Notes: generated by a model from the sequence alone, not told the origin. DNA of 64,000 nt from Anoplolepis gracilipes (GCF_047496725.1 NC_132985.1:6222001-6286000); one strand, 5' to 3'. Positions 38,861 through 51,828 are shown, counted from the first letter of the stretch. Program-made: numbers and translations.

Positions 38861-40139
38861 ATCCCAGATATATATCGTATTAATAATTATAGGTAAGAAA
38901 TATTAGCCAACCCCTTAGCTGTCAATGACGGAAATGTCCGTATATTATCTTCAAAATATGGCAGGGAATTTTTACGAATCCTTCAATTTGCATAAAAATT
39001 GAGATTCAAAGGTTTTTGCAACCGCTGATTTCAAATTCATAAATTAAAAATGGTAAATTTAATACAATGGATAACAAAATTCCTAAATATAATTTAATTT
39101 TTGAATCTTCGATCTGTCACATTGAATCGTTTTGAATTTTAAAATTTCTACCACAGATTCAATTTCCAGATACTAACCTTTTTATAATTTTATCGACTCT
39201 TTTTTGTCAGAAGCACTTTTAAAGCCACAAGTATTTTTTCCGTTCCGTCAACAGCTAAAAGGTTAAGACAGTTAATAATTAATCACTTAATCGATAATTC
39301 GATTGGCATATATTTAATTTTTATCAAGAATATATATATTGGCTTTTATTTTTTAATAAGTATTAAGTTTCTGATGGAATGTGAATAAAACTTTCACTTA
39401 AAATGCAGTTTTCATAAAGATTTAAAGTTGCTAGAGAAGAAAATCGAGTTTAAGGTTAAAGAGTGAAAACTTAATAACATTTTGCTCCTTTTTAATCACA
39501 TCAATAGTTTTAAAGATTCATGCATCAAATTCGTCTCGCCAGAGCCTACTAAAATATGTACTAAAAAAGTACAGCAATTCTATTGAAAAGAAAAAGATAA
39601 AAGATTTTGAAATTTTTTAAGGGTAATTTTTTTCAATTAATAAATTGTAGGTGGTTATATTTAAGATGTGACATCTTTTTATTCGTGTTGCATATACATA
39701 TATGTATCAGTAACTATTATCAAGATAAATTTAATAACGTACGATATAAAATCATTTTAGATTATCCAACCTAAAAAAAAGATAAGATTACTATTATTAT
39801 TAAAAATATTATTATATTACTATTGTTGAAATTTTCAACAATATTTCTCTTGAAAATCTTGTGCAATAATTTTAGTCTACGTTAAGATCGATATTGCTAA
39901 TCGTTCTCCGACTAGAAAAGTGTCGCGTGAGGGTGGTAAAAGTTTTGCCAGATTTCAATATAGTTCGAGTCGCAGTTCTCGAAACTTTAAAATTAAAATC
40001 AAGGTTTCCATCTCTCTCCGATATTCCAAGAAGATTTCGATTTCCACCGGCGAGTTTGACATCGGTTTTTAACTTTGTATTTTCCTCAATTACTCGCACC
40101 TTTTAAAAAAGCAAACGCGGAGAAAATGCACGCGTTCTC

Positions 40140-40690
40140 CATTTGCCTTTTAGTCTTTTTCTTTTCTTTTCTTTTTTCTTTTTTTTTTTTTCTTTTTCTA
40201 CCCCAATATATACGTGGCAGCTGATTTAATTCCGGTGCTACAAGTTGCGAGGGAAGTTGCGGGCGAAATTAACGGTCGATCATCTGGATTTTTCCCGCGT
40301 AAATTATGTTGTAGAACGCGCGCACGCGAGAGAGAAACTCCCCGCAAATCGCTCTTGGATTATGAAAATGGAAACTTGGCGAGCGATTTATCGCGGGAAC
40401 AGGAGGAGAAGCCGCCCCACCCTCGCCGGCAGTTGTATATGTTACGACCCCCGATGTCGGCCGCAGTGTTTGCGGAAAGTTCGATTTGTACGAAACGCGC
40501 CGGCTACCCCCAACTTTGGCCTGCTTCTTGTTGAAATTTTTTCCGATCCACGGCAACGGGAATCTCGCAATTTATAATCTGCGGAAACTCGGTCGGAAGT
40601 CGCTCGCGATCCGCGAGAAGTGCTCCCCGCAAGTTTATATCCTGCTAAGTGGCATTTCTTTTCATGATATTTTACTTACAATTTAACGAT
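40140..40690. other. CpG-containing unique island with a pyrimidine tract
   Basis: It begins with a T/C tract (40145-40200), then about 450 bp of balanced, CpG-containing sequence with several overlapping frames on both strands. No protein family is recognisable. Confidence 0.3.
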
Positions 40691-41389
40691 GAGCTGTTTT
40701 CTTCCCTGAGACACTGGATATTTTAATAAATATTATAAAGTTGGCGACGAGGGGAGTTTTACGATGTTAAAATTAATAGAGATAATTTACTTGTGTATTA
40801 TTTTTCGAAATTAATACACTTTAATAAATTATTCGAGAAATTAATATATAGAAGATAAAACGCAAATGATATTTATTGGGATACTTTGCAGGAAGTGCCA
40901 CTTGCGTGGTGAAAAACATTCTTGAAAGTTTTGTAGATGTCTCTTCGTACATTGAAAGAAACGCTAGGAAAGAGAGACTCTAGAGACATGGGGAAATCTA
41001 CGTCATCTTGTGGCGAAATATTCTTTGAAAATCAGCTGGTATGAAAAATATCATTCCGCAGTCCCTCCGGTGAAAAGAAGAGAAGCACGTTACATATTCC
41101 CATCGGGAGAAATTAAAGCTAGCATAAAAGTGAGTTATATGCATTTTTATACGTGTCACACGACAAATTTCTACATCTATGATTCCTTTAACAGTCTATC
41201 GAGGGACGCGATTTCTAATTTAAAGATAAATCTGTACTATTATTTGACATTTATGCAAATTTACAATGCAAACAATACATAATTGTTTGTCACAGAAATA
41301 CTAGATATTCAATTTTATCACAAAATATATTTTATGATTGATGTTGTTTTATAATTTTATAATTGTCGAATGTAAAACGTCAAAGCAAA

Positions 41390-42637
41390 ATTGTATTATT
41401 ATATTAAGGTATATTTTCATGCTTGCAAATTATTTATAATTTACATTAATTTTGCAATCATATTTTCATTGAATGCTTTTATTTCTCGCGAAAACCACAA
41501 AAATAGCAACATTTATTTAAAAAATAAATAGTACGTAATTAATCATTTTTTTTAAATCTCTAAAATTTAGATACTTTCACAGACTAATATATTAAATAAA
41601 AAATATATATATATATGTATACATGTATAAACGTAATTTTCCATTTAAATAAATATAAACGCTATAATAATCATTAAAATCATTTTAAAACAATTCCTTA
41701 AGGAAAAATTATTTATGTCAATTATGTAAAAGAATTTCTGTGAATTTAAAAAGAAAAAGATAAAAGATGAATTTTATACATAAAAAGAGCTTTTGATTTT
41801 TACACAACCGCAGCCGTCACTATTTCAAAAAGTAATACATATTATTCCGTCCAACAAGATGTGTATCTCAAAAAGAAGTCACACTGTCAGGATGAGTGAA
41901 ATTTCTCCCGCGGGATTTATACGAACTCGCGGAGTTCAACTAGCCATTGCTGTCTGAGGTATTTACGATTGTACGAAAAATGCGGGAAGACGTGGCTAAA
42001 TTGTGTCTTGTGCAAGATGATATGTTTCGAATCGAAACACGTGCTGGCATCAACATTTAATATCGTTACTCACCATGTACATAGTCAACTCAAACAATGG
42101 TTGTTCTGCAAGTTACAAACTTTGAAATACTACTGATAAGAATTTCGCTTTCGTTGTCTCAGAATGATAGTTGCATTTTTAATATAATGTTTTTAAATTC
42201 ATATTTATTTACATTAATATTTACTATCACGATGCTGTATTATATAATTTTATAGAATTATTATTATATGATATATAATAATTATTATACAATGATTATA
42301 ATATATATTATTTTATACAATTTTTTATTACAATATGTCCCATAGAGACTTATTAAAAATCATTTTAAATTTTTCTTTGTATATTTTCTATTTTAAAGCA
42401 TAAAAAAAACAAATAATAATTTACATAACAAGTGTAAAAATAAAGAAACTTTATAAAATTTAAATTTTAAGGAATCCAAAAAATTGGTTAGTTAAGTATC
42501 TACTATTTATTTTTTTTATAAACGTTGCTATTTTTGTAGCTTTTGCGATGAGCAAAATTCAATGAATATGATTGTAAAATTAATGTAAATTGTAAATAAT
42601 TTTAAAAATATTTAGACAGATAACACAAATTTTGTGA
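41390..42637. mobile_element. Large imperfect inverted repeat / foldback element (about 1.25 kb)
   Basis: 41427-41540 and 42486-42604 are clear reverse complements. They share AATTTACATTAATTTT, ATTCATTGAAT-like, and CACAAAAATAGCAAC / GTTGCTATTTTTGTAG blocks. Weaker complementarity continues inward and outward, so arms may approach 200 bp. The middle is AT-rich and noncoding. Confidence 0.6.
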
Positions 42638-43612
42638 TTTTTTTTTTTCGTCTGTCGAGCGTAAAAAGTCAAATTGTTGAATCATTCAGGTTGACAAACT
42701 TAAACTTACGGATTACAAAACTAATTTAGTCGTTGCGCTAATAAAAGTGTCCTGGAACTGCGAGAGGTGGACCTTACACTTTTAAAAACTTAAACGGCTT
42801 TATGGAACGGGAAATGTCCCGAGTCACAGTTTGTTACCGACGCGACGATAACTCGTCGCGCGTCGCGAAACTTGTAACTTTTAAATTTTATAAAACAGCC
42901 ATTAGCTTGTGAATGCCACAGGTGGAGAACGAATCATTTCAATTTCGTTAAAATTCTCCCTGTGCAGGACCCACGGTGCGCTACTCAATGCAAATTGTTA
43001 TTCCGCCTATGCATTTCTCAATGCATTTTTCATTAGATTGATGTAAAAAAAAATTTATCCGCTAAGTTTTGCTCAAATAAAAAATTACTGTGATTTGAGT
43101 GTTTTTTTTTTTTACAAAAAATGGATTAAAAAATATCCCATTAAATAAAACAAGTGTACTCTGAAATCTATGACTGTATTGATCAACAGAAATTGTTTCG
43201 AGATTTTTGTTTTTAATTCTCTAGTTAACGAATGCAACACACGTTTTGATACCAAAATATATATATATATATATATTTCCGCAGGATACGTTTCAGAATT
43301 TCTCGACCTGTCTTTTTGTTCGGACAACTCTTTCGAGTTTCATTTAACTCTGTAACCCGCCTACCCATCGCTGGTGAAGAAAAAGGAAGTTTGAATGGCC
43401 TCCTCAGAAATTTACCGTAGTTCCCTAATGTTCAATCTTTTATGTGGCGTTTCGTATGGTTCCTTAGTAATATAATGCGACCTCCCAAAAAGTCGTGCGG
43501 TCCATGAAAAAAAATAATGTGTCGTTAAAAAAAGACGTGATGCAATATTTTGCAGCATCCAATCTGGCAAATATTATATAACTATAATGCTAAAAATATT
43601 TTCATTCAGCTA

Positions 43613-44455
43613 TAATTTTTATAAAAATTGCAATAATTTACATGTTTATTTAACTTAGTTCAAGGAAATTACACTCACGATAAAACACCCATGTGTTATA
43701 CAACTTAAATAATCTGTAATTATTACGTTTATTTTATCATGTTAATTTAAGAAATTATAATTGCATAATTATAATTAAATATCAATAAGCAAAGAGATAT
43801 TCTTCTATTGTAAATAATTTTTATGTTTTTCTCGTCAAGAAATTAAACACATAAAAAGAGATCAATATTCAAAATGAATAAAAATACACTTAAACATCTG
43901 TCTCTTGTATCTAATAAAAATAATTAAAAATATTTTTTAATATATAAAAATAATTAAAAATATTTTTCCATCAAGACCGAAATCAGATTCACGATAGGAC
44001 ACCCATCTTTATACAACTTAAATAATCTGTAATTATTACGTTTATTTTATCATGTTAATTTAAGAAATTATAATTGCATAATTATAATTAAATATCAATA
44101 AGCAAAGAGATATTCTTCTATTGTAAATAATTTTTATGTTTTTCTCGTCAAGAAATTAAACACATAAAAAGAGATCAATATTCAAAATGAATAAAAATAC
44201 ACTTAAACATCTGTCTCTTGTATCTCATAAAAATAATTAAAAATATTTTTCCATCAAGATAATTCTCGAAATACAAGCTTACATTCAACTGTGAATTTTA
44301 TAAAAATTGCAATAATTTACATGTTTAATAATCTGTTGGTCGATCATTATAATTAATTATCGTTTCTAGATCGATAAGCAAAGAGATATTGTAAATAATT
44401 TTTATATTTTTCTCGCCAAGAAATTTGCACGAAAGGAGATAATCAATATTCAAGC
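43613..44455. repeat. Tandem duplication, two strong units plus a diverged third
   Basis: The unit at 43675-43988 recurs at 43989-44256 (offset about 314 bp), sharing ACAACTTAAATAATCTGTAA, TATTCTTCTATTGTAAATAA and ACTTAAACATCTGTCTCTTG. A third, more diverged partial unit spans 44292-44455 and matches from 43613. Unit 1 has an extra local AT duplication near its end. Confidence 0.85.
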
Positions 44456-44779
44456 TAACACAATAACAGAAACAATAAATATACCTTTCTAGTAACTTCG
44501 TCCGCATTAAAAAAAAAAAAAGAAGGAAAAAATATCCGAGATGTTAAAACTACTACTTCTCGATGATAAAAGTCTTCAGTAAAACTGTCTTCCCTATATT
44601 TCCCGAAAGTCAATATCTTATAGTGAATTATTGTTCCGGTGACCGCGTATGTGGCCATCTAGCTTTTTGCCATCAGGCAACCACAGAGTCCGCAGAATTC
44701 GTGGATACGGAAAGAAGGAAAAAGACAAAAGGACCAGGCGAAAGAAGACATATTTCTTGCGCACCAATTCCCAAGTAAA

Positions 44780-45060
44780 TACATAGGTATGTACGCGCGC
44801 GGGGTGAATTTAATGAGCGACAATACGAATAACGCCCGCAAATTGCAGCCGTTACCTAATGAACAAAAAGCCGCCCAATTAATAGTCGTGGCGCCGACGC
44901 GCCGTGATAGTTACTTTGATTAATTTGAATAACGTCGATATCGTTGATGGAACAATTAACGCGGCTCGCGCACTGCTATTCGACAGCGAACGTTAACTTC
45001 TTAATTATGCGCTACGTAAATCAAAATTATCTTACGTAAACGTAATTTTTCATGCTGCTA
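44780..45060. promoter_or_regulatory. Candidate regulatory element with clustered TAAT/ATTA cores
   Basis: This unique, balanced-composition block has repeated homeodomain-type cores (CAATTAATAG, TGATTAATTTGAAT, ACAATTAACG, CTTAATTATG) separated by CG-rich words. The mix of many ATTA cores with CpG in an AT-rich, repeat-filled intron is typical of insect developmental enhancers. This is inference from composition only. Confidence 0.25.
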
Positions 45061-45086
45061 TCCATGCGACGTACAAAGTGTTATAC

Positions 45087-45615
45087 CAAGGCCGTCTACT
45101 CCAATCTTGCAAAAAAAAAAAAACCCCCCGATCTTCCAGGTATTTTTATTCAAAATTTTCGGTAAAAAGAATGTTTTCTGATGCAATTTTCTGAAATAAA
45201 TTTTATTATTACATGCGTTTTCTGTTTTTCATTATTCATACAAAACATTGCAAGAGCTAAGTTCAATGTATTTAAGAAACTGAATAACTTTGAATAAGAT
45301 AAACATTTTTCACTTGCAAAAAATTTCCATTTTTCATCACCAAAAATTACAATAAAGAATACATACTGCATATTTGCAATATTTATATTATATATATTAT
45401 GTATACAATTAATATAATTTATTATATTTACAAAATTTTTTAAACACAATTTACTTTAGCCTACCAATCGTTTACAGTATGAGAATAAAATTATCAAAGA
45501 GAGAATTTTTCGAAAAATTCTTTGAGTTTAAAAGCAATAAAATTGAGCAATAACATTCCGCGGGAATTTCCTGATTCCCCGAGAATTCCAGGTTTTCCAA
45601 AAAATAGACACTTTG
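45087..45615 (+). mobile_element. Dispersed 0.5-kb repeat, copy I (both ends)
   Basis: The left end is CAAGGCCGTCTACTCCAATC. The right end includes GAGAATTCCAGGTTTTCC and AATAGACACTTTGT. Confidence 0.78.
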
Positions 45616-45761
45616 TCTAAATCAGTCGTACTATCCTTCAACTGCGAATTCTTCGATTAAATGCACTTTTCCCGTACAAAGATCGAAGAAACACAATTTC
45701 CAAATTATAAACAATTGATATAAACAGTTTTTCTTAAACTAATCCTTTCCAAGCTCTATTT

Positions 45762-45765
<4 letters not shown>

Positions 45766-45795
<30 letters not shown>
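45766..45795. repeat. (AT)n microsatellite
   Basis: About 30 bp of AT dinucleotides. Confidence 0.97.
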
Positions 45796-45799
<4 letters not shown>

Positions 45800-46079
45800 T
45801 ATTTTTATTTATTTATTATATATATATTTTTTAAATTATATATAATTTTATTATTTTTTATTGTTTAATTAACAAAATTACATGTTTAAATAAACGTAAC
45901 GTTAGGAAAAGGAAAATTGTACTTTAAATAAAATAATTTTCGCAAGAAATAAATGGAATTAATAAAAACTGTTGAAGATACAGGAAAAATTGTCTATTTT
46001 TAATGATTCCTCTTAACATGAAAGTCTTCGGGAAATACAGGAATTCTAAAATTTTCATCATACCGTAGTAGTTGTGCGG

Positions 46080-46800
46080 CTTCTAATAATAGATTAACGG
46101 CGCATTCTGCGCGGATGCAGGCGCTTCTTACGGTATCCGGGCGCGCATTTTTTATCAACGGTCATCAAGACCCATCAGACCCGGCATGGCGGACATTTAC
46201 AGTGAGAGAGAGAGAGAGAGAGAAAGAAGGACACTCGAGAGCAACCAGATCCCGCGACATTGCAGTTCGAGTAGGACGATTTGTCGCAGAGGCCGAAATG
46301 TAACTCGCGGAAACACGAGCGAAGCTCGAACGACCGGTCGTCGCGTCGCGTCGGTCCGCTACGCATCTGTCTATCTCGACTTTCTTCCTACACTCTGTTC
46401 GTCCATCTCGCCACCACTCGTACTAGGATATATACATGTATATATATATATACGTGCATAAAGTGCACACACGAACGAGAAACGTGTAGAAGGTAGAGCG
46501 GCAAGTTTTTACGCGACCATCCCGAGTGAATGACCGGTCAGAGAGCCGCCTCTCACTCTCGGCACTTGGGATCCGCTCTGCGTCGCCGTCTCTCTTCCAC
46601 CAGTCGATTACGAGCGAAGGAGAGTGAGATACATAAAGAGGACAGAAAGACGGAGAGAGATGGTGATAGAGAGACTGCAGTTGGTGGTCGACTTTGCAAC
46701 GTGGCGCGAGTTGCATTAGGCGGTATACACACTAAGTTGCGAGAATTACATAAAAGCACAAATGCTTCGAGTATGCGGCCTCTCGTGAATGGCTGATAAA
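46080..46800. other. CpG-containing island with GA microsatellite
   Basis: A (GA)n tract at 46204-46222 lies in sequence with many CpGs. Seven or more frames of 60-97 codons overlap in both directions, a sign of base composition and not coding. It could be an alternative promoter or enhancer. Confidence 0.3.
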
Positions 46801-47822
46801 TTTGCAATTAAAATGGCAGAAATTATTATTAGGAAAAATCAAAAGACGGTCAAGTTTATTTAATTTTCTCAGAAAAAAAAATTTAATCAAATATAGATAA
46901 ATATAGATAAATGAATTATAAGGATCTCTCTGAATATATCATATCATCGTCAAAGTTTCATTTATCCTAATATTATTTATGAACAAAATTTATTATTTAT
47001 GTCCATATAATATATTTAATACGTAAATATATAACTTCCAAATAGACACTTTCATTATTCACTTGAAGCTTATTGTGTGATAATAATATAATGTAATAAC
47101 GTGACAATTTCAGGAATCAGATTATGATGATACTAAATTTATCGAAATTTGATTAAATCAAATCTGATTTAAAGTCAGTTATTTTGAGTATCAACTTGGA
47201 TTTTATTTTAGCTTAAGAAAAGGAGAGAATATTTTTCTGTAACTCAATATTTTTCAGGTTTGAATAACAAAAAATATCGAGGCTATTTGATGGTTCTTAT
47301 CAAACTATCAATATTTTCTAAGAATTACGAATAACCAAGATTGACATTTCCTACAATTTGTGCAAACATTATTAAATTAATCTTTTAATAGATAAGTAAT
47401 TTAATATTGTGAAACTGGAAGTAATATTAATTATATAATTTATCTCGCAAAATTATTCTATTATCTGTTAATGCACAATGAGATGCACAGTCAATATGAG
47501 AATTGTATTCTCTGTACCTAAATGCCGAGTATCCGTTATTCAAGTTTATACTCGGGTAACTGAAGTCACGAGTCTGATTTAATCGATTTTCGATATATTT
47601 AATACAGTCACGGACTGTGATTTCTAAGGTTATTTTACCTCATTACGTTATTATCATGATAATCTCGTAAATAATTAACGTGTGCGTAATAATTAAATAA
47701 TTGTGTCATATTTCTGTACTTTTTCAAGTATTCGAGTAAACAAACGCAAACAACATTCTATTGTCTATGTTATTTCAACTGTATATAAGTGTAATTTAAT
47801 AGTTCTTGTATTTCATATTTTC

Positions 47823-47880
47823 ATTATAGTGTACCATTAATTAAAAATAAATACATTTTTAATTAATGGTACACTATAAT
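47823..47880. repeat. Perfect 26-bp-arm hairpin, 6-nt loop
   Basis: 47823-47848 and 47855-47880 are exact reverse complements (arm starting ATTATAGTGTACCATTAATT) around the loop AAATAC. No element boundaries are visible. Confidence 0.95.
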
Positions 47881-48449
47881 AAAAATATTAATAATTAAAA
47901 TTGAAATTAAATTAATATTTTCTCCAGATATACATAATAATTACATAACCAAATTAAACCTTGATGTCAATAAATGTAAATGTATAATATCGAAGTATCA
48001 TGCGTTTTGTTCCGGGAAGGAAAAGCTTCGCCGAATATTCGAATTTTGAATGCAACTCTATGCGTGACTATACAAGAACAAACATTCAATGCTATTCATT
48101 TCAACGCTATGTCTAAAAAAGAGAGATCACGCAGGTAGGGGAATTTCCAAAAACAATCGCGTTTTGTTGCAAGCTTTGTTGACGCGCGAAAAACTTTCCA
48201 TGCAAAAATTGCAGAAAAAAAATCCATTTCTGCAAAAGGATTAAAAATAAAATGTCCACAGGATATAATTGCCACTTTTATGAGAGATATTCTCATTAAG
48301 AAGATTTAAGCTATTATGCATCCTGCTCTGCATTTTTTATGTTAAATTTACTACGCATTTTATGTCAAGAATAATATTAGCGGGGAGAGATAATTTCTCG
48401 AAGAAAAACATGAAAATTTTCGATATCGATACCAATCAAATATATAATT

Positions 48450-48724
48450 GCAATTTTTTATCAATAAAAATTACAATAAAAATATCTACTGTAATTCAAT
48501 ATTTTTTTTAAATATGGACTATACAAAAATGGAGATAGATACATATGTACAATATATTTTCAACATACAATTCACTTGGCTTGCCGACTATTTATTAATA
48601 AAAGAGTAAAATTATTAATGAGAATTTTCTTAAAAATTCCTCGATTTTTTCAGATATAAAAAATCCTTGAGAATTCCAAGTGTTTCGTGTTTTCTGAGGC
48701 AAAATCAGGGAGTAGACACCCTGA
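48450..48724 (+). mobile_element. Dispersed repeat, right-end fragment (copy J) with hairpin mutation
   Basis: It shares from about 48458 onward near-identical sequence with copy K, including GGAGATAGATACATATGTAC. It is truncated on the left. Its right terminus GGAGTAGACACCCTG is intact, but the bases just before it have been replaced by an inverted copy of the flank, creating a perfect hairpin. Confidence 0.8.
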
Positions 48725-48905
48725 TTTTGCCTCAGAATAAATCAATAGTATAATTATTATATATTATTGTTATACACATATTTATCATGCGTCCTGTCAA
48801 CCGTCTTGTCAAAATAAATGCGCAAGTTTTCTAAAATCAGTCTTCCTAGCTAGATTCTGACTTTGAAAAGTTCCTTTCTTGAAGGAGAATGAATCTTCTA
48901 TAATA
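48458..48905 (+). repeat. Segmental duplication, copy 1 (partner 50554-50993)
   Basis: About 440 bp is nearly identical to 50554-50993. It includes the right part of the dispersed repeat and about 170 bp of downstream sequence starting at GAATAAATCAATAGTATAAT and reaching GAAGGAGAATGAATCTTCTA. High identity suggests a recent event. Confidence 0.88.
48692..48737. repeat. Perfect 19-bp-arm hairpin, 8-nt loop, at the end of repeat copy J
   Basis: 48692-48710 (TTCTGAGGCAAAATCAGGG) is the exact reverse complement of 48719-48737; the loop is AGTAGACA. The paralogous copy K has the right arm but not the left. Confidence 0.95.
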
Positions 48906-50271
48906 ATTGCAAAAAATTATAATTATTCCAGGAGATGCCTATTTGTGTGTCCAACAATTTTCTCCTCAAAAATATTATAACTGCGAGAACCTTATATTCA
49001 CGATAGCTTTTAGAGTTTTCTGTATATTGTAAAAGCTATTTATATACGTGTATACTTCTATAATAATAGTTTCGCTTAGCTGTGTGTTGTTCCGACCTTT
49101 ACATATTGGTACTCGTATTCAATAGCCAAACGATTCAATAAATATTTGTCTCGATTATCGCGATCGCAAACGTACATAGCTATTGTAATTTCGCTTTAAA
49201 TCGCTCGTACAAATACATATACATATATATCAATAGGTTTTCATAACAATAACAAAGAAGGCGAAAAAAGTGCGTTTGTACATCATCGTTTACGATTTTT
49301 TCAATTTTCTTTCAATTTTTGCTCGAGCATCATTTCATATGCATTCCTACACATGATTATTTTCATTAAAAAAAATGCTTCTTGCTCATTAATTTTTTTC
49401 TTATTGCAAAATATATTCGCGGCCGTGAAATATATATATTTAGCATAAATTATATTTTTATTATATAACTTATTAATATATTATATAATTTATATAATTT
49501 TTTATAATATTATACAATAATTTTATTATATATGTTTAATGTGTAAGAAATATATACCGTAAAATATATTTAATTCGAAACGTGACAGATACCTACATAT
49601 ACTGTACACGATCATGTTCAGAACTGTAGTAAATAAATGAAGATATTCTCGAAATCTGAAAACGAAAGACGTTCGTTTTTAGCAAATGATATTCGACAGC
49701 GCGCTAGAGAATCTAAGCTACCGGACATAAATTATGGATTATCAGTGCGATGCCGATAAGTATTAGTTTAGTTTTAAATTTGTTAGCTGAAGCGGGCATT
49801 CTAGATACGCTTTCACGAGCAGAAAAAAAAAGTGTGCGCGCGGCAAAGTTAGATGAATCATGAATAAATTTACGCGCCGAACCTTTATTCCGGGGAATGA
49901 TCCAAGTTTTCTTTATAGTATATATATATATATATAAAATATATAATATGTACCCTCTCCTGGCGCCGCGGTAATACCGGAACTTGTATCTCGTAGCTGA
50001 ACATAAATTGCGCGTACACGTAAATTAAGTGTGCTGCCGTTCGCCGAAATTTACGTTCGCTGTATTAAATATCGTCGCCGAAACGAATTGCTCTCCCCGC
50101 GTAATCTACCTGTTAGCGAAGTACTATATAGCTACAACTGCAGTTTCGCAATATGAGACAATAACTCCTGCTTTCGTAAGAGTTCACCGAAACATTGATC
50201 GTGAGGTCACATTTGTTCCTGACAATATGCCATAAATTATTTCTGCCCCTAATTCAGTTAAATAGATTGAT

Positions 50272-50818
50272 CTGTAATATTCAAATCTTGTAAAAAAACT
50301 TCCCTGAAAATTCTTCGATCTTCCATTCTTGTCTAAAATTTCAGGTAAAAAAAAAAAAAATATTTTCAAATTTCTTCTTTGCGCAACTTTCTACAATAAT
50401 TTTTTTTATTACATGTTCGTTATTGTATATTTTTTCTAATATTTTTAAGAAAAAATACCGAGCCTCTCAAGTTTCAAGTGTCAGATTTGTAAAGGTAGTG
50501 TAAAAAACTGAATACTGAACTTTTAAGGTAAACATATTTTAGTTGTATATTTTTTTTATCAATAAAAATTACAATAAAAATATATACTGTAATTCAATAT
50601 TTTTTTAAGGAATTTTTGTATGGAATATACAAAAATGGAGATAGATACATATGTACAATATATTTTCAACATACAATTCACTTGCCGACTATTTATTAAT
50701 AAAAAAGAGTAAAATTATTAATGAGAGAATTTTCTTAAAAATTCCCCGATTATTTTCAGATATAAAAAATCCTTGAGAATTCCAAGTGTTTCGTGTTTTC
50801 CAGGGAGTAGATACCCTG
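50272..50818 (+). mobile_element. Dispersed 0.5-kb repeat, copy K (both ends)
   Basis: Left part: TATTCAAATCTTGTAAAAAA. Right terminus: TTTTCCAGGGAGTAGATACC then CTG. It shows the ordinary family sequence where copy J carries the hairpin. Confidence 0.8.
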
Positions 50819-50993
50819 ATTTTGCCTCAGAATAAATCAATAGTATAATTATTATATATTATTGTTATACACATATTTATCATGCGTCCTGTCATCCGTC
50901 TTGTCAAAATAAATGCGCAAGTTTTCTAAAATCAGTCTTCCTAGATTCCGACTTTGAAAAGTTCCTTCTTTGAAGGAGAATGAATCTTCTATT
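50554..50993 (+). repeat. Segmental duplication, copy 2 (partner 48458-48905)
   Basis: Partner of the preceding duplication, about 2.1 kb away in the same orientation. It differs by small substitutions, a few indels, and lacks the hairpin present at 48692-48737. Confidence 0.88.
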
Positions 50994-51559
50994 ATCTCGT
51001 CTTATCGTAGTCTACTGTAGACAGACGTAACACTTGTTCGCGTTCGTTGACAGCAGCACTCAAGCGACTAAATTTGCAAATTTACACGCCTAGTGAGGAG
51101 CGACTACAGACTCAATTAGCCCTGCGGAAAACTTTAATGGAGGGATTACGATGTCAACAACGTCTTCTTGTGTAAAAGACATTCCGCGTGCTGAACAAAA
51201 TTGTTGTTTAACAAAATGGCAGTCTTCCAAATGCGCGGCTTGCCATCGAGTTTTCAAAATCACGCCAAACGCTTGACTATTCGATTCTAGTTTATTTGCT
51301 TTATGATGCATCTTTAGTGTAGCTCCATTTCAATTTTCACTACTCAATCTCCAAAATACGAGCTATTTCTCATAAAGTTTCAGAGATTTTATAATTTCAA
51401 TTTTCAGCATTATGTATCTTGCTAAAATTCAGAGGTAAGATAAATTAACTGAGGAATATAATTTTATTATCTATTTGTTCTTTCAAAGCTTAGTCTTCAT
51501 AAAACTTTTCAATTATTTGTAACTCAAAACTTACGTAGATGCCTCAGCGATTTTTTGCG

Positions 51560-51828
51560 CAGAGTGTTTACTCAAATCTTGCAAAAAGATTCCCTAATAC
51601 CTTCTAGGTATTTTTTGTTCAAAATTTCAAATAAAAAACTATTTTCAAAATTTTGATGCAAAATACATTTTTACTATCTACGCGGTTTTTAAATATGTGT
51701 ATATTTATAATTTGCAAAATATAAAAGCAAAATTATATCAACAAGAAAATTTTTTCCTCCGAGTCCTACAAAAAATTCACTGAGAATTCCAGATTCTTCC
51801 TGTTTTCCCAGGGAATATATTCCCTGTT
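51560..51828 (+). mobile_element. Dispersed repeat, short copy L (internal deletion)
   Basis: Both termini are present (CAGAGTGTTTACTCAAATCT and CAGGGAATATATTCCCTG), but the element is only about 270 bp because most of the middle is missing. Confidence 0.72.

Noticed and set aside
46115..46807. Seven overlapping frames of 60-97 codons
   Set aside because: They overlap on both strands in a CpG-rich block with a GA repeat; mutual overlap and Arg/Ser bias point to composition, not genes.
51090..51311. 73-codon minus-strand frame
   Set aside because: It has a protein-like appearance but no family, no splice context and no repeat of transposase motifs that I recognise.
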